The notes: a model not told the origin generated them from the letters alone. Positions 44,185 to 54,621 are shown, numbered from the stretch's first letter. The stretch: 64,000 nt of DNA from Dyadobacter chenhuakuii (GCF_023821985.2 NZ_CP098805.1:3224001-3288000), one strand, 5' to 3'. Program-made: numbers and translations.

Positions 44185-47100
44185 TTTGATATGCTTTAAT
44201 TTCTTGTTGATTTATTCCAAACAACAGCTTGTCACCAATCGGCAGCACGCTTCTTACATCTCCTTTTAAATTGAAGCCGGACTTATCTTGTTTAATGTAA
44301 GCAAACTGGCCTTTACCATTTCCTTTTAACAAAACACCGAAATTCGCGTCATACTTACCAAACCGCAGCCTAGCCTTGCTCACATTGCCGCAAAGGAGCA
44401 AATCCTTGTTCCCATCTTTGTCAAAATCAACAGCCGTAATGGTGTACACGGGAGAAATCTGGGATTGGAAGGGAAGCTGCTTTTCGGTGAACTTGCCATT
44501 CGCGCCTCGTTCGAAATAGGCGGTTTTCAGGTAATTGGCTTTCAATTCCTTTGCTCCCGCAAGTTCGTCCGCTGTAAATATTTCTTTCGTTGTTGCATCA
44601 GCGTAGCCTTTGTAATCCTGAAAACGCGTCCGCATAATGCTCATTTGGTCCAGCATTTCGTCACGCGTTACATAGGGATAGCTTTTGCCCTGAATGTAAA
44701 AACTCATGATCGGATCTACGGAACCGTTGTCGTCAAAATCTTTGTAAATCATTTCAACGGGTTCTTTGTCACTGGCTTTACATTGGCTGTTCAGACCTAA
44801 ATTTCCGATTACCAGGTCTTCCTTACCATCGCCATTTAAGTCGGTGAGCAATATTTTGTTCCACCAGCCGCTGTATTGTTTATCAAAATAACTGGTCGTT
44901 TTGTTTTCAAGTTTACCATTGACATTGATATAAACCGTTACCGGCATCCATTCGCCTACCACGATCAGATCTGGTTTTTTATCAGCATTCATATCTGTCC
45001 AAACCGCATCGGTCACCAAACCAATGTTTGCCAGCTCGGCAGACACGCTGGCTGTCTTGTCGGAAAATTTGCCTGAGCCGTCATTGATCAGCACGTAACT
45101 TTTTGGCGTTTCGGGATAACGGCCCGGGATCACGCGACCACCCACGAAAAGATCGGGTTTCCCGTCACCGTTAACGTCTGCAATGCGCACACAGCTTGTG
45201 CTGGTGATCATTTTGGGCAATGCGCCTGCGCTTTTGGTAAAGTTACCTTTGCCATCATTTAAATATAAACGGCTTTGCAGCAACGGATCTTCGGGCATGA
45301 AGGCGGCATAACCTCCACTGCAAACGAACAAATCCTGAAAACCATCGCCATTCGCGTCGAAGAACGCCGCATCCGTGTCGTCACTTTGTTTGTCTGATTC
45401 AAAAGCCGCCACTGGTTTGCTGGTAAAAGAACCGCCTTTTTGCTGTAAATAGAGCTTTCCGGCTTCCCCCGAACCTCCGCCTGCGTAAATATCCTCCAAA
45501 CCGTCACCATTTACATCACCTTTGACCAGGCAAGGGCCCGAAAAAGAAATCGGGTTAATCAGCAACGGCTGTCGTTTAAAATCATTCGTATTACTGGCCT
45601 TTCCGCTATATGCGATCGGTGACTGAACAACATTGTAGAGCGGGCTGGCAGATTCCGCATTGGGTTTGGCCACTTTTGCATTTGTTTCATTTAATGTCAA
45701 AAGCGCATTCACCTTAGGTTTAAGCACGCTTTCGCGCTTGCCGCTAAGCCATACAATTTGCAGGGAATCAATGCTTTCTTTGCCCAAACCAAAATGCAAA
45801 ACCGGCGAAACGCTCGACTGGTAACCGCGTGTGGGCATTTGTTCGAGATATTGTTTTTGGCCTTTGCTATAAATGGTCACCTTCGCTCCTATGCCCAGCT
45901 TATTGGCCTTCTCACCTTCCAGTTTAATCTTCAAATAGTTGTTTTTCAAAAGCTTATCACCATCATTCTGATAGATGAAGGCGGGCTTGTTAATGTTGTT
46001 GACGATCAGGTCCAGGTCGCCGTCATTGTCCAGATCGGCATAAGCTGCGCCACCGCTGTTTGAAATTTCTCGTAATCCCCAGTTGTCGGCAACATTGGTG
46101 AATGTCAGGTCTTTTTTGTTTTGAAAAAGGTAATTTTTCATATTGGAGGACGGCATTTGATACACCATATTGAGCACATCCTCGCGCTTCACCTGTCCTT
46201 CGATACGCTTCAAATGATCGCCCATGAACTTTACAAAGTCCATATTCGTAAAATCACGAAGGTTACCGTTAGTTATAAAAATGTCTTTCCAGCCATCATT
46301 ATCGTAATCCGCAAACAGCGATGCCCAGCTCCAGTCGGTGTTGGAAACCCCGGATAATTGCCCCACTTCCGAGAAAACAGGCAGTTTGGTTTTTCCGCCC
46401 TGCCCCTGGTTGAGTTGCAGCATATTGCGCATATACTGGTGATTAAAACCCATCTTGACATTGAAATCAAACAACTCATAATTATCCAGGCCAGCTAGTA
46501 ACTTCTGTCTGCGGTTGTCCTCAGGCAACATATCGAGCGTAAAAATGTCGGGCAAACCATCATTATTGAAGTCTGCAATGTCATTGCCCATGGAGGAATG
46601 GGACGTGTGGCCGATGGATGCATTCAGCACGTCGGTAAATGTGCCGTTTTTGTTGTTGATATATAAAAAATCGGGAACCGAATAGTCGTTCGAAATATAC
46701 ATATCCTGCCATCCGTCCTGATTTACATCGGCTACTCCAATGCCCAGGCCGTAAGTAAGGGGCGAACTTTGTATGCCTGTTTTCTTGGTAATGTCTGTAA
46801 AGTAAGGTGTTCCGTCTGCTTTGGGGTCATTCCTGAAAAACCGCACACCTGTAACCGGATCATCCTTTTTTAGCAAATCGGCTGTGCTGGCTTCATCCAG
46901 GATCGGTAGTGATTTGGGATTGTGATTTAACAAGAACAGATCCATATCACCATCTTTGTCAAAATCGAAAAAGGCAGCTTGGGTGCTGTTACTAGGCGCA
47001 CCCAAACCATATTTCTCGGCCGATTCTTCAAACTGCGGAATGCCGTTTGCATCATTTCCTTTGTTTATAAAAAGCTGCCCTTTAAGACTTTCCGGCGAGA

Positions 47101-47554
47101 CGTTCCCTGAATAACAAATGTAAACATCCAGCTTGCTATCGCCATTTACATCCGCCATGGTAACGCCCGTTTTCCACGGACGCTCCCTGCCTCCTACGCC
47201 CGCGAGTGCAGTAATATCTTCAAAAACCATCCGGCCTTTGTTAAGATAAAGCTTATTAGGCACCATGTTGCCTGTGAAGTAAATGTCGTCCAGTCCGTCG
47301 CCATTGAGATCGCCTGCTGCCACGCCGCCTCCATTATAAAAATATTCGTACATCAGCACATTGGTATTCAGCCCTTCTGTTAATGTATTGGCAAAATCGA
47401 TTTTTGTTTTTTCGGCAGGTAAGAGGGTAAACAAAGGCGTCTGGCTTGTGCCATCTTTGGGCTTATCGGAATCTGCGGATTTATCACATCCCACAAAACC
47501 AAGACTCATTGCCAGCAACATCATTCCTGGGGTCCAGGATTTTATTCGCTTCAT
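44168..47554 (-). CDS. VCBS/FG-GAP repeat lipoprotein of the CRTAC1 (ASPIC/UnbV) type
   Basis: The 1128-residue protein has a lipoprotein signal ending in FVGC. The rest is a set of FG-GAP/VCBS-type repeats with calcium-like DxDxDG loops (for example DLNGDGLDD, DVNGDSKLD, DKDGDMDLF), which fold as beta-propellers. The middle region (about residues 490-640, LKIKLEGEKANKLGIGAKV) matches the ASPIC/UnbV domain. Surface attachment and ligand binding are likely roles. It is 97 bp after susD with a terminator-like hairpin between, and overlaps the haloperoxidase gene. Confidence 0.88.
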   Translation of the reverse strand: MKRIKSWTPGMMLLAMSLGFVGCDKSADSDKPKDGTSQTPLFTLLPAEKTKIDFANTLTEGLNTNVLMYEYFYNGGGVAAGDLNGDGLDDIYFTGNMVPNKLYLNKGRMVFEDITALAGVGGRERPWKTGVTMADVNGDSKLDVYICYSGNVSPESLKGQLFINKGNDANGIPQFEESAEKYGLGAPSNSTQAAFFDFDKDGDMDLFLLNHNPKSLPILDEASTADLLKKDDPVTGVRFFRNDPKADGTPYFTDITKKTGIQSSPLTYGLGIGVADVNQDGWQDMYISNDYSVPDFLYINNKNGTFTDVLNASIGHTSHSSMGNDIADFNNDGLPDIFTLDMLPEDNRRQKLLAGLDNYELFDFNVKMGFNHQYMRNMLQLNQGQGGKTKLPVFSEVGQLSGVSNTDWSWASLFADYDNDGWKDIFITNGNLRDFTNMDFVKFMGDHLKRIEGQVKREDVLNMVYQMPSSNMKNYLFQNKKDLTFTNVADNWGLREISNSGGAAYADLDNDGDLDLIVNNINKPAFIYQNDGDKLLKNNYLKIKLEGEKANKLGIGAKVTIYSKGQKQYLEQMPTRGYQSSVSPVLHFGLGKESIDSLQIVWLSGKRESVLKPKVNALLTLNETNAKVAKPNAESASPLYNVVQSPIAYSGKASNTNDFKRQPLLINPISFSGPCLVKGDVNGDGLEDIYAGGGSGEAGKLYLQQKGGSFTSKPVAAFESDKQSDDTDAAFFDANGDGFQDLFVCSGGYAAFMPEDPLLQSRLYLNDGKGNFTKSAGALPKMITSTSCVRIADVNGDGKPDLFVGGRVIPGRYPETPKSYVLINDGSGKFSDKTASVSAELANIGLVTDAVWTDMNADKKPDLIVVGEWMPVTVYINVNGKLENKTTSYFDKQYSGWWNKILLTDLNGDGKEDLVIGNLGLNSQCKASDKEPVEMIYKDFDDNGSVDPIMSFYIQGKSYPYVTRDEMLDQMSIMRTRFQDYKGYADATTKEIFTADELAGAKELKANYLKTAYFERGANGKFTEKQLPFQSQISPVYTITAVDFDKDGNKDLLLCGNVSKARLRFGKYDANFGVLLKGNGKGQFAYIKQDKSGFNLKGDVRSVLPIGDKLLFGINQQEIKAYQIGKVN

Positions 47555-47587
47555 AATAGGACCACGAAGGTTGAACTGTATAGAAAA

Positions 47588-47622
47588 AAGAAACTATGCC
47601 TTCATAACGAAGACATAGTTCC
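47588..47622 (-). terminator. Terminator-like hairpin between susD and the VCBS gene
   Basis: AACTATG (47592-47598) and CATAGTT (47614-47620) pair, with a nested CTTC/GAAG stem. On the minus strand a TTTCTTTTTTC tail follows. It would end part of the susCD transcripts before the VCBS gene. Confidence 0.6.
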
Positions 47623-47650
47623 ACAAATTTACTAATAAAGCGAGGACTAA

Positions 47651-49534
47651 CTATTTATCATAACCCGGATTCTGCACCAGTTTTGCATTTCTGTTGATCT
47701 CATCACGACTGAACGGACGGAAGTACATTTTATCAGCCCATGTACGGTTTTCATGCGATTTCTCGACAATCGGCGTATAAGTGTAAGTATATACATCTGT
47801 ATCGTAATGATAAGGCTCCTTCATCGATTTGCCTGGTTTGAATTTGCCGAGCACGTTGATGTATTCCAATGGACGGCCTAATGTTTCTTTGGCGATCATC
47901 CAGCGGCGTGCATCATGGTAACGTTGCTCCTCATAAGCCATTTCAATTCTTCTTTCGTGACGGTAAGCATCTTTCAGCGCAGCACCTGATACTTTCAGTG
48001 CAGGCATACCGGCACGGAAACGGATCTTATTCAACCAAGCCAGTGCTTCTGCATCCTGACCCAATTCAATGCTCGCCTCAATGTAATTGAAAACGGACTC
48101 CGTAATACGGATGAATGGCCATGGAATGTTCTGACGATCGGTGTTGTCGTACAATGCAGGGTTTGGATCGATAAACTTGCGCATGTAGTAACCTGTGCGG
48201 CTTCCGTTCCAGTCTTCGATAGAGCTGCTGCGGGTATCCAATCCTTTGCGGTTGATTAATGCGCCTTTGTCGTCCAGAAGGTCGTAAGCACCGGTCTGGA
48301 TCTGGTTTGCAGGATCCTTTGCATCGGAAGGGCGTGGTTTCCAGCCTGCACCATCATACATGACAGTAGCGTAGAAACGGGGGTCACGGTTGTTGTAAGG
48401 AGCCGCAGCATGCGTTGGGTTGGTCCATTTAAATGCCGTTCCGTCCATCAGTTCGTAATCATCCACCAATGTTCCTATCGGCGTGTTTCCAGCCCAGTTG
48501 TGGTAACCGTTCGGTCCGTTGTTCAAGCCTGTCTGGCGCGCGCCTTCACCCAAACTTGGTGTGAAATAACGGCCGAAAAGGATTTCACTCGCAGCAGAAG
48601 GATCGAGCGTTTTATCCGCACTTGCTCCCGCCATTGCGATAGAAATGTAGTTCAGCTTTCCTGCCGCAGCCGAAACGGGAGCAGTCAGGTTCAGCTTGTA
48701 AGCGTTGCCTGCACCTGCATCAACAACAGCTTTTGCAGCAGCTTGTACAGCCGTCCAGCGCGCCTTACGGTCGCCGGAAATATATCCCAAAAATTCAGGG
48801 TTCGGATAAGCAGCAATCACAGCTGACTTTGCCTTTGCAGTTGGAATGTCGTGCAGATCACTTGCAGCGTACAACAACACGCGGGATTTCAAGGCCTGAG
48901 CAGCAATTTTAGAAGCGCGGCCTTTTACAAGTGTTTTGCCGTCCAAAAGCAATGCTGCACTATCACAGTCACTTACAATAGCCTGGATGCATTCGTCCCA
49001 GGTGTTGCGGGGAACGCTGTAATCTTCGTTCAGCGCATATACTTTCTTGATCAACGGCACAGCACCATAGTAGCGCGCCAATTGCTGATAGTAATATGCT
49101 CTCAGAAAATAAGCCTCTCCTTTTAAGCGCGCCTTCAGCGTCTCATCCGTAAATGTTGAAGTTTGCAGGTTGGCAATTGCAAGGTTAGCAGCCCGGATAC
49201 GTGTATACATGGGTCCCCAGCCATAAGTGTCGTCCACCCAGCCTAGGTTGGACGGGCTCAAACTGCCTTCGTTCACGGTGTTAATGTTCCGGCCTGTGTG
49301 GGTGAACACGGCTTCATCTGTCAGCGAAGCAAGCATTTGCTCGCTAAATCCGCCTTGTTGAAGTCCCGCGTAAATGCCCGTTACAAAACCTTCTGCAAGC
49401 GCACCATCCTTCCAGACTTCGTCGGCCTGGATTTCAGTAGGAGGCGTTACATCCAGAAACTCAGTGTCGCAAGACGATAATCCAGTCGCCGTAAGCAACG
49501 CAATTAAGATTATACTTTTATATTTCAATTTCAT
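47651..49534 (-). CDS. susD: SusD/RagB-family nutrient-binding lipoprotein
   Basis: The product is 627 residues from the ATG at 49534, with a lipoprotein signal ending in LSSC. The family opening DTEFLDVTPPTEI follows. TPR-like helices cover the N-terminal 250 residues (LKGEAYFLRAYYYQQLARYYG in two parts) and the C-terminus holds AYEEQRYHDARRWMIAKETLG in two parts, typical of SusD. It binds glycan or other ligand on the surface and closes the SusC channel. It follows susC by 11 bp. A longer frame to 49630 overlaps susC and is not used. Confidence 0.93.
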   Translation of the reverse strand: MKLKYKSIILIALLTATGLSSCDTEFLDVTPPTEIQADEVWKDGALAEGFVTGIYAGLQQGGFSEQMLASLTDEAVFTHTGRNINTVNEGSLSPSNLGWVDDTYGWGPMYTRIRAANLAIANLQTSTFTDETLKARLKGEAYFLRAYYYQQLARYYGAVPLIKKVYALNEDYSVPRNTWDECIQAIVSDCDSAALLLDGKTLVKGRASKIAAQALKSRVLLYAASDLHDIPTAKAKSAVIAAYPNPEFLGYISGDRKARWTAVQAAAKAVVDAGAGNAYKLNLTAPVSAAAGKLNYISIAMAGASADKTLDPSAASEILFGRYFTPSLGEGARQTGLNNGPNGYHNWAGNTPIGTLVDDYELMDGTAFKWTNPTHAAAPYNNRDPRFYATVMYDGAGWKPRPSDAKDPANQIQTGAYDLLDDKGALINRKGLDTRSSSIEDWNGSRTGYYMRKFIDPNPALYDNTDRQNIPWPFIRITESVFNYIEASIELGQDAEALAWLNKIRFRAGMPALKVSGAALKDAYRHERRIEMAYEEQRYHDARRWMIAKETLGRPLEYINVLGKFKPGKSMKEPYHYDTDVYTYTYTPIVEKSHENRTWADKMYFRPFSRDEINRNAKLVQNPGYDK

Positions 49535-49545
49535 ATTCGTTGTCT

Positions 49546-52500
49546 TTAAAATGCTACACGTAGACCGGCATTGATAATTCTTGCCTGTGGATAGTACTGG
49601 CCGCTGTTGGTAGTGGATTCTGGATCCCAAACCTTGATCTTGTCAAAAGTGAACAAGTTCAATCCGTTTACGTAGATGCGGAATTTGCTCAGACCGATTT
49701 TGCTTCCCAATTCTGATGGCAGGTTGTATCCGATCTCAACGTTCTTCACACGCAGGTAATTATTGCTTTTCAGGAAGTAGTTGTTGATACCAGCTTGTCC
49801 TGTGTTGGTATAATACCGGTTGTTACGGTTTGTCAAACGCGGATATTCACTTGTTGGGTTGTCAATTGTCCAGCGGTGATCGTAATCGTATTTCAGATAG
49901 TTACCAATGTCTCCTGATTCCGTAAGACCTACGATCTGCAAACCTCCCAATGTTCCCTGCATCAATACAGAAAGATCGAATGCTTTGTAGCCAAGGTTGA
50001 TCGACGCACCACCTGTGAAATATGGACGCTGTACTTTCTCAGTTCTCAAACGGTCGTCAGCACTGATTTTTCCATCTCCATTCACGTCTTTGAACTTCAT
50101 GTCACCAGGTCTCAGGTTGCCCGTGATCGGCGTGTAGTCCAGCTTGTTTCCATCGATCTCACCCTGATCTTTAAATACTCCGTCGAACTGATACACAAGG
50201 AATGAGTTATAAGGCATTCCGGTCGAACGCTGATAAGAAGGTGCGCCCGGTGTTTCATCCCAGTATTTGATCCTGTTTTTGGCATAACCACCATTCACAC
50301 TTACAGAATATCTGAAATCGTCACCCGCATTGCCGTCATAGCTCAACTTGAACTCCCATCCTTTGTTTTGCAGTTTTCCAAGGTTTTGAGGAGGAAGCTT
50401 TCCATCGATACCCGCAGAAGAAGGCGTTGAACCCGCTTTCGGGATCAGAATGTTAGAACGGTTGTTTACGAAGTAATCAAATTCAAATGCGAGCTTGTCG
50501 TTCAGCAATGTTCCTTCAATCCCGAAGTTAGAGTTATTGGCAACCTCCCAGGTGAAGTTCCTGTTGGCAACACGTGCTTCCAACAGAGATTTAGCCACCT
50601 GATCATTGATAATGTAGCTACCAAAGCCCATTGTGGACAGATACTGATATTCAGCAAGCGTTTCTGTTCCAAGGAAATAAGGCTCAGCACCCATCTGTCC
50701 CCACGATGCACGCAGCTTTACGTTATCAACAACTTGCGAAATGCTGTTTTTCCAAAAACTTTCTTCCGAAACTCTCCAACCCGCAGAAACCCCCGGGAAG
50801 AAACCGAAACGGCCTTCTTTTGGAAATACATAAGATCCATCTACGCGCCAAAGGAATTCAGCAAGATACTTTTCTTTGAAGTTGTAACCTGCACGACCAA
50901 AATAGCTCAAACGGGCACGTGAGAACAAGTCACCATTGTTTGTCCCTGAGTTTCCAATGTTCTGCTCAGGCGTTCCACCAGCGAAAAGCTGATCCACGAC
51001 CGGTGAAATGTAGTAGCGACGGAATGCAAAGAAACCATCAGCATCCACTTTTTCGCGCTGCACACCCGCCATTACATTGAAGTTATGCGAGCCGATTGAT
51101 TTCTCGTAAGACATCTGGCCTGTCAGCTGGATAGACAATTCTTGGTAGGAGCCTTCTGTCAAACGCGGATCTTTGAAAGTAGAACGAACTGTTCCTGTAA
51201 GCAATGGTGAAGTGCCATCCGCTTCATAGGTTTTCTTATCCCAGAAATATAATGTCCAAGGCGTTTCGAAGTTTTTCTGACGGCGGATTTGCTTATCCAA
51301 TGCTGCCATGGTGTTGATTTTCAACCCTGGTACACCTGGAATCAGAATTTCAAGACCTCCGTTTGTTTGGATATAATCTCTTCTGTCGCGCTCGTAACCA
51401 GTTGTGTTGGTTGTGATAACCGCTGGGTTTTGACCATTTTCAATGTCAGGACCTGCTTTTCCATTAGGCCAGATCGCTATTTCAGTTGGCTTACCACGCA
51501 TCAGCATCCGGAAGATCGGACCTGCATCGTTACCACCGCTTGGATAGTTACGATCTTCTTCACGCAATGTAAGGCCCACGTTTGCAGAAATGTATTTGTT
51601 GATTTTTGTATCCAAATTGATACGCATATCATACTGCTTGTAAGCGGTCGCCGTGTTTTTGTAGTAACCTTCCTGATTGATATAACCCAAAGAGGCAAGA
51701 TATTTAATGTTCTCGCTACCACCTGTCAATTGCAGATTGTGACGCTGCTGCGGTGCCCATTTGCGGATTACCGAGCCGTACCAGTCTGTGTTGGGATGAA
51801 GCAAAGGATCGCTTCCGTCATTAAACTTCTTCATGTCATCCGGGTTAAAAACCGCATTGATGACGTTTCCGTTGTCTTGTCTTTTATAAGAACCCGTCGT
51901 GTTAAAGCCTGTCAAAGCGTTTCCCCACTCTCCTACCTGGAGGTTATCATAAATCTGCAATTCATTACGGATCGTAGCGTATTCAGAAGCGTTAGCCATT
52001 TCAGGTGTTCTTGTTGGCTGTGAAGCACCGAAGTTCATGTCATAGGATAACTGTGGCTTGCCTGTTTTTCCACGTTTGGTGGTAATCAGGATTACCCCGT
52101 TGCCCGCACGTGAACCGTAAATCGCAGCCGCAGCATCTTTCAGAACCGAAATGCTTTCAATGTCCGCAGGGTTGATACGGTCCAAACCACCACTCCGGTT
52201 AGGAACGCCGTCCACAACGATGAGTGCATTGCTGTTACCCAGCGAGTTTGTACCGCGGATACGGATGGCAGAACCATCATTTCCAGGCTCACCGCTTGCT
52301 TGTACAGCCGAAATACCAGGCAGACGACCGCCCAGCGTGTTAGATAAGTTTGCGGCAGGCGCTTTTTCAAGCTCTGCTCCCTTTACTGCTGTTACAGAGC
52401 CGGTTAGGGTTGCTTTTTTGGCAGTACCATAACCTACAACCACAACCTCGGTTAATGCTTTGGTGTCAGAAACAAGTTTGACATCGATATTTGATTTGCT

Positions 52501-52782
52501 GCCGACCGGTAATTCCTGTGTCAGATAGCCGATGAAAGAGAAGACCAATGTGCCTTGCTTGTCGGCTGCCACAGAGTAAACGCCCTCATTGTCAGTGACC
52601 GTTCCGGCTGTGGTCCCTTTCACTACCACGCTCACGCCCGGCAAGGCCACTCCTTGATCATCTTTGACTGTTCCCTTCACCACATTCTGGGCGTAAGCCC
52701 CTACTACTGCGATCAGAGCCAGTAAAAGAGAAAAAACACATCGCGATGCAGCACGAGATGTCCATCCAGTAGAAATTCTCAT
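49546..52782 (-). CDS. susC: SusC/RagA-family TonB-linked outer-membrane transporter
   Basis: The 1078-residue protein has a signal peptide ending GAYAQ, then a carboxypeptidase-like domain (VKDDQGVALPGVSVVVKG), the SusC-specific VVVGYGTAKK box near residue 120, a plug with RIRGTNSLGNSNALIVVDG, and a large barrel ending in RVAF. With SusD it imports an oligomeric substrate. Upstream is a 486-bp gap to a divergent haloperoxidase-like gene. No SusR, sigma/anti-sigma or hybrid sensor gene is near, so control is not visible. Confidence 0.95.
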   Translation of the reverse strand: MRISTGWTSRAASRCVFSLLLALIAVVGAYAQNVVKGTVKDDQGVALPGVSVVVKGTTAGTVTDNEGVYSVAADKQGTLVFSFIGYLTQELPVGSKSNIDVKLVSDTKALTEVVVVGYGTAKKATLTGSVTAVKGAELEKAPAANLSNTLGGRLPGISAVQASGEPGNDGSAIRIRGTNSLGNSNALIVVDGVPNRSGGLDRINPADIESISVLKDAAAAIYGSRAGNGVILITTKRGKTGKPQLSYDMNFGASQPTRTPEMANASEYATIRNELQIYDNLQVGEWGNALTGFNTTGSYKRQDNGNVINAVFNPDDMKKFNDGSDPLLHPNTDWYGSVIRKWAPQQRHNLQLTGGSENIKYLASLGYINQEGYYKNTATAYKQYDMRINLDTKINKYISANVGLTLREEDRNYPSGGNDAGPIFRMLMRGKPTEIAIWPNGKAGPDIENGQNPAVITTNTTGYERDRRDYIQTNGGLEILIPGVPGLKINTMAALDKQIRRQKNFETPWTLYFWDKKTYEADGTSPLLTGTVRSTFKDPRLTEGSYQELSIQLTGQMSYEKSIGSHNFNVMAGVQREKVDADGFFAFRRYYISPVVDQLFAGGTPEQNIGNSGTNNGDLFSRARLSYFGRAGYNFKEKYLAEFLWRVDGSYVFPKEGRFGFFPGVSAGWRVSEESFWKNSISQVVDNVKLRASWGQMGAEPYFLGTETLAEYQYLSTMGFGSYIINDQVAKSLLEARVANRNFTWEVANNSNFGIEGTLLNDKLAFEFDYFVNNRSNILIPKAGSTPSSAGIDGKLPPQNLGKLQNKGWEFKLSYDGNAGDDFRYSVSVNGGYAKNRIKYWDETPGAPSYQRSTGMPYNSFLVYQFDGVFKDQGEIDGNKLDYTPITGNLRPGDMKFKDVNGDGKISADDRLRTEKVQRPYFTGGASINLGYKAFDLSVLMQGTLGGLQIVGLTESGDIGNYLKYDYDHRWTIDNPTSEYPRLTNRNNRYYTNTGQAGINNYFLKSNNYLRVKNVEIGYNLPSELGSKIGLSKFRIYVNGLNLFTFDKIKVWDPESTTNSGQYYPQARIINAGLRVAF

Positions 52783-53268
52783 AGATTGAAATTTTGATTA
52801 AATAGTAGAATTAAAAAAAAGTTGCTTAACCGTATAAGCACGGAACGTAGAGACAGCCACCGGCTTACATGAAGAAACCGGACATTAGAAGTAATAAGAT
52901 TCAGATCGGAAAGTATTTACATAGGTTAGCGATGATTGTTTTGGTGAGTTAGAGAAGTTATCAGTCAGTTTTATCCAGCGTGTATTTTGTACACAATTCG
53001 ACGCGTGATCCTGGGAAAGCGCATTGGATAAGCCGCTGGATTTTTGTTTTGCTCGTTCGTTTGTACAAAAAGATATTAAATATTTTACAAAAGAAAACAT
53101 TCTGTCTTTTAACATATGCATTCTACGAAAATAACAATTTTATTCACTTCAAATTCGAATAATTATAGAATTGTATACTAAAAGTTACATATTTTGCGTC
53201 CAAAATGTGACGGATGTTTACTAACTTCGCCTTATAGTAATCTTGTATTTGTTACCATTGTCTACATA
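52783..53268. promoter_or_regulatory. Divergent control region between susC and the second haloperoxidase gene
   Basis: The 486-bp gap is AT-rich and has no gene. I see GTGTATTTTGTACAC, an ATCCAGCG/CGCTGGAT inverted repeat about 52 bp apart (near 52973 and 53033), and T-rich stretches. No clear TAnnTTTG promoter was placed on either strand. A long leader for susC is likely. Confidence 0.4.
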
Positions 53269-54618
53269 ATGAAATTCCGTTTACTCTCCCTGATATGCAT
53301 GTCGTTTGCATTCGGCTGCACCAAAAATGTGTCACCGGACGAATACAATGCCAAAGCAGCTGACCCAAAAATATTCCATGAAACAGCGACGCACCTGACG
53401 GATGTGATCATTCATGACATTTTCAAACCGCCGGTTGCCAGCCGTATTTACAGTTATTCTTTCCTTGCTGCCTACGAAGCGCTCGTGCCAGCATATCCTG
53501 AATATCAGTCACTTGGCGGACAACTCGTCAAATTTACATCACCGCAGAAACCGGATTCCTCCCTTGCGTATTGCTATCCGCTTGCCAGTATAAAGGCATT
53601 TGCAACGGTGGGCCGCACGCTTACGTTTTCCGGGAATATGTGGGACGATTATGAGAAGGATCTTTTTCAAAAATATCGCGATATGGGCATTCCGGACGAT
53701 GTTTTTGAACGCTCCACTGCATACGGTGACTCTGTGGCCAAGCATGTGCTCGCCTATTCTGCAAAAGATCATTACAAAGAGATTCGCGGTTATCGCTATA
53801 CGGTGACAAATGCGCCCGGAACCTGGGTGCCTACGCCGCCTGCATATGCGGATGCCTGCGAGCCTATGTGGAACACCGTTAGGACTTTTGCATTGGATTC
53901 CGTGACGCAGTTCCGCTGTCCGCCGCCAGCCAAATACGATCTTGACAAGAAAAGCAAGTTCATGGAACTGGCGATGGAAGTTTACAATATAGGCAAAACG
54001 ATTACCGAGGAACAGAAGGCAACGGCTTATTTTTGGGATGATAATGCGTTTGTAACAAATGTGGTAGGCCATGCCATGTTTGCAAACAAGAAAATGACCC
54101 CGGCCGGACATTGGCTGGCAATTATCAGGACCGTAGCCACAGACAAGAAACTCGATCTGATGCGTTCGACCGAAGCTTATACATTAGGAGCATTATCCCT
54201 TTTCGATGCATTTTCGGCTTGCTGGGATGAGAAATACCGGACAGTTCGGATCCGCCCGGAAACTGTGATCAACAACAACTGGGACCCTAACTGGCGGCCA
54301 TTTTTGGAAACCCCTGCATTCCCGGAATATGTGAGCGGCCACAGCGCTATTTCAGCCGCCTGCGGAACTGTACTCACGCATCTGATTGGTGACAATGTTG
54401 CCTTCACCGATACGACCGAAAAGAAATACGGCCATGGTATCAAATCATTTAAATCCTTTGAAGAGGCGTATTGGGATGCCTCCATAAGCCGGGTCTACGG
54501 CGGGATACATTACCGCGACGGTGTCGAGCAAGGAACTTATTTAGGTCAGAAGGTAGGTGAAAATGTCTGGAAACGTGCCGTTACCAAAAAAGGCCGGCAC
54601 GAAATCGCTGCGAAATAA
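53269..54618 (+). CDS. Vanadium-haloperoxidase/PAP2-fold lipoprotein (2)
   Basis: The 449-residue product from the ATG at 53269 has a signal ending FGC. The frame runs upstream to 53194 without a signal, so 53269 is used. All signature blocks are present: Kx6RP in K-YRTVRI-RP, VSGHS, and SRx5Hx2D in SR-VYGGI-H-YR-D. It resembles the protein at 42880-44184 along its length, especially in the C-terminal third. It is divergent from susC. Both copies are probably lipoproteins facing the same substrate or product. Confidence 0.85.
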   Translation: MKFRLLSLICMSFAFGCTKNVSPDEYNAKAADPKIFHETATHLTDVIIHDIFKPPVASRIYSYSFLAAYEALVPAYPEYQSLGGQLVKFTSPQKPDSSLAYCYPLASIKAFATVGRTLTFSGNMWDDYEKDLFQKYRDMGIPDDVFERSTAYGDSVAKHVLAYSAKDHYKEIRGYRYTVTNAPGTWVPTPPAYADACEPMWNTVRTFALDSVTQFRCPPPAKYDLDKKSKFMELAMEVYNIGKTITEEQKATAYFWDDNAFVTNVVGHAMFANKKMTPAGHWLAIIRTVATDKKLDLMRSTEAYTLGALSLFDAFSACWDEKYRTVRIRPETVINNNWDPNWRPFLETPAFPEYVSGHSAISAACGTVLTHLIGDNVAFTDTTEKKYGHGIKSFKSFEEAYWDASISRVYGGIHYRDGVEQGTYLGQKVGENVWKRAVTKKGRHEIAAK

Positions 54619-54621
54619 TGT

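Noticed and set aside
51289..52023. A 244-codon + strand frame inside susC
   Set aside because: Antisense to susC, Cys/His/Val-rich without domains, no promoter; a shadow.
52885..53121. A 78-codon minus-strand frame in the susC upstream gap
   Set aside because: Low-complexity, no signal or conserved motif, and it lies in the likely leader and promoter region of susC.
53539..54111. A 190-codon minus-strand frame inside the second haloperoxidase gene
   Set aside because: Antisense to a gene with complete signature motifs; no domain in the reverse frame.
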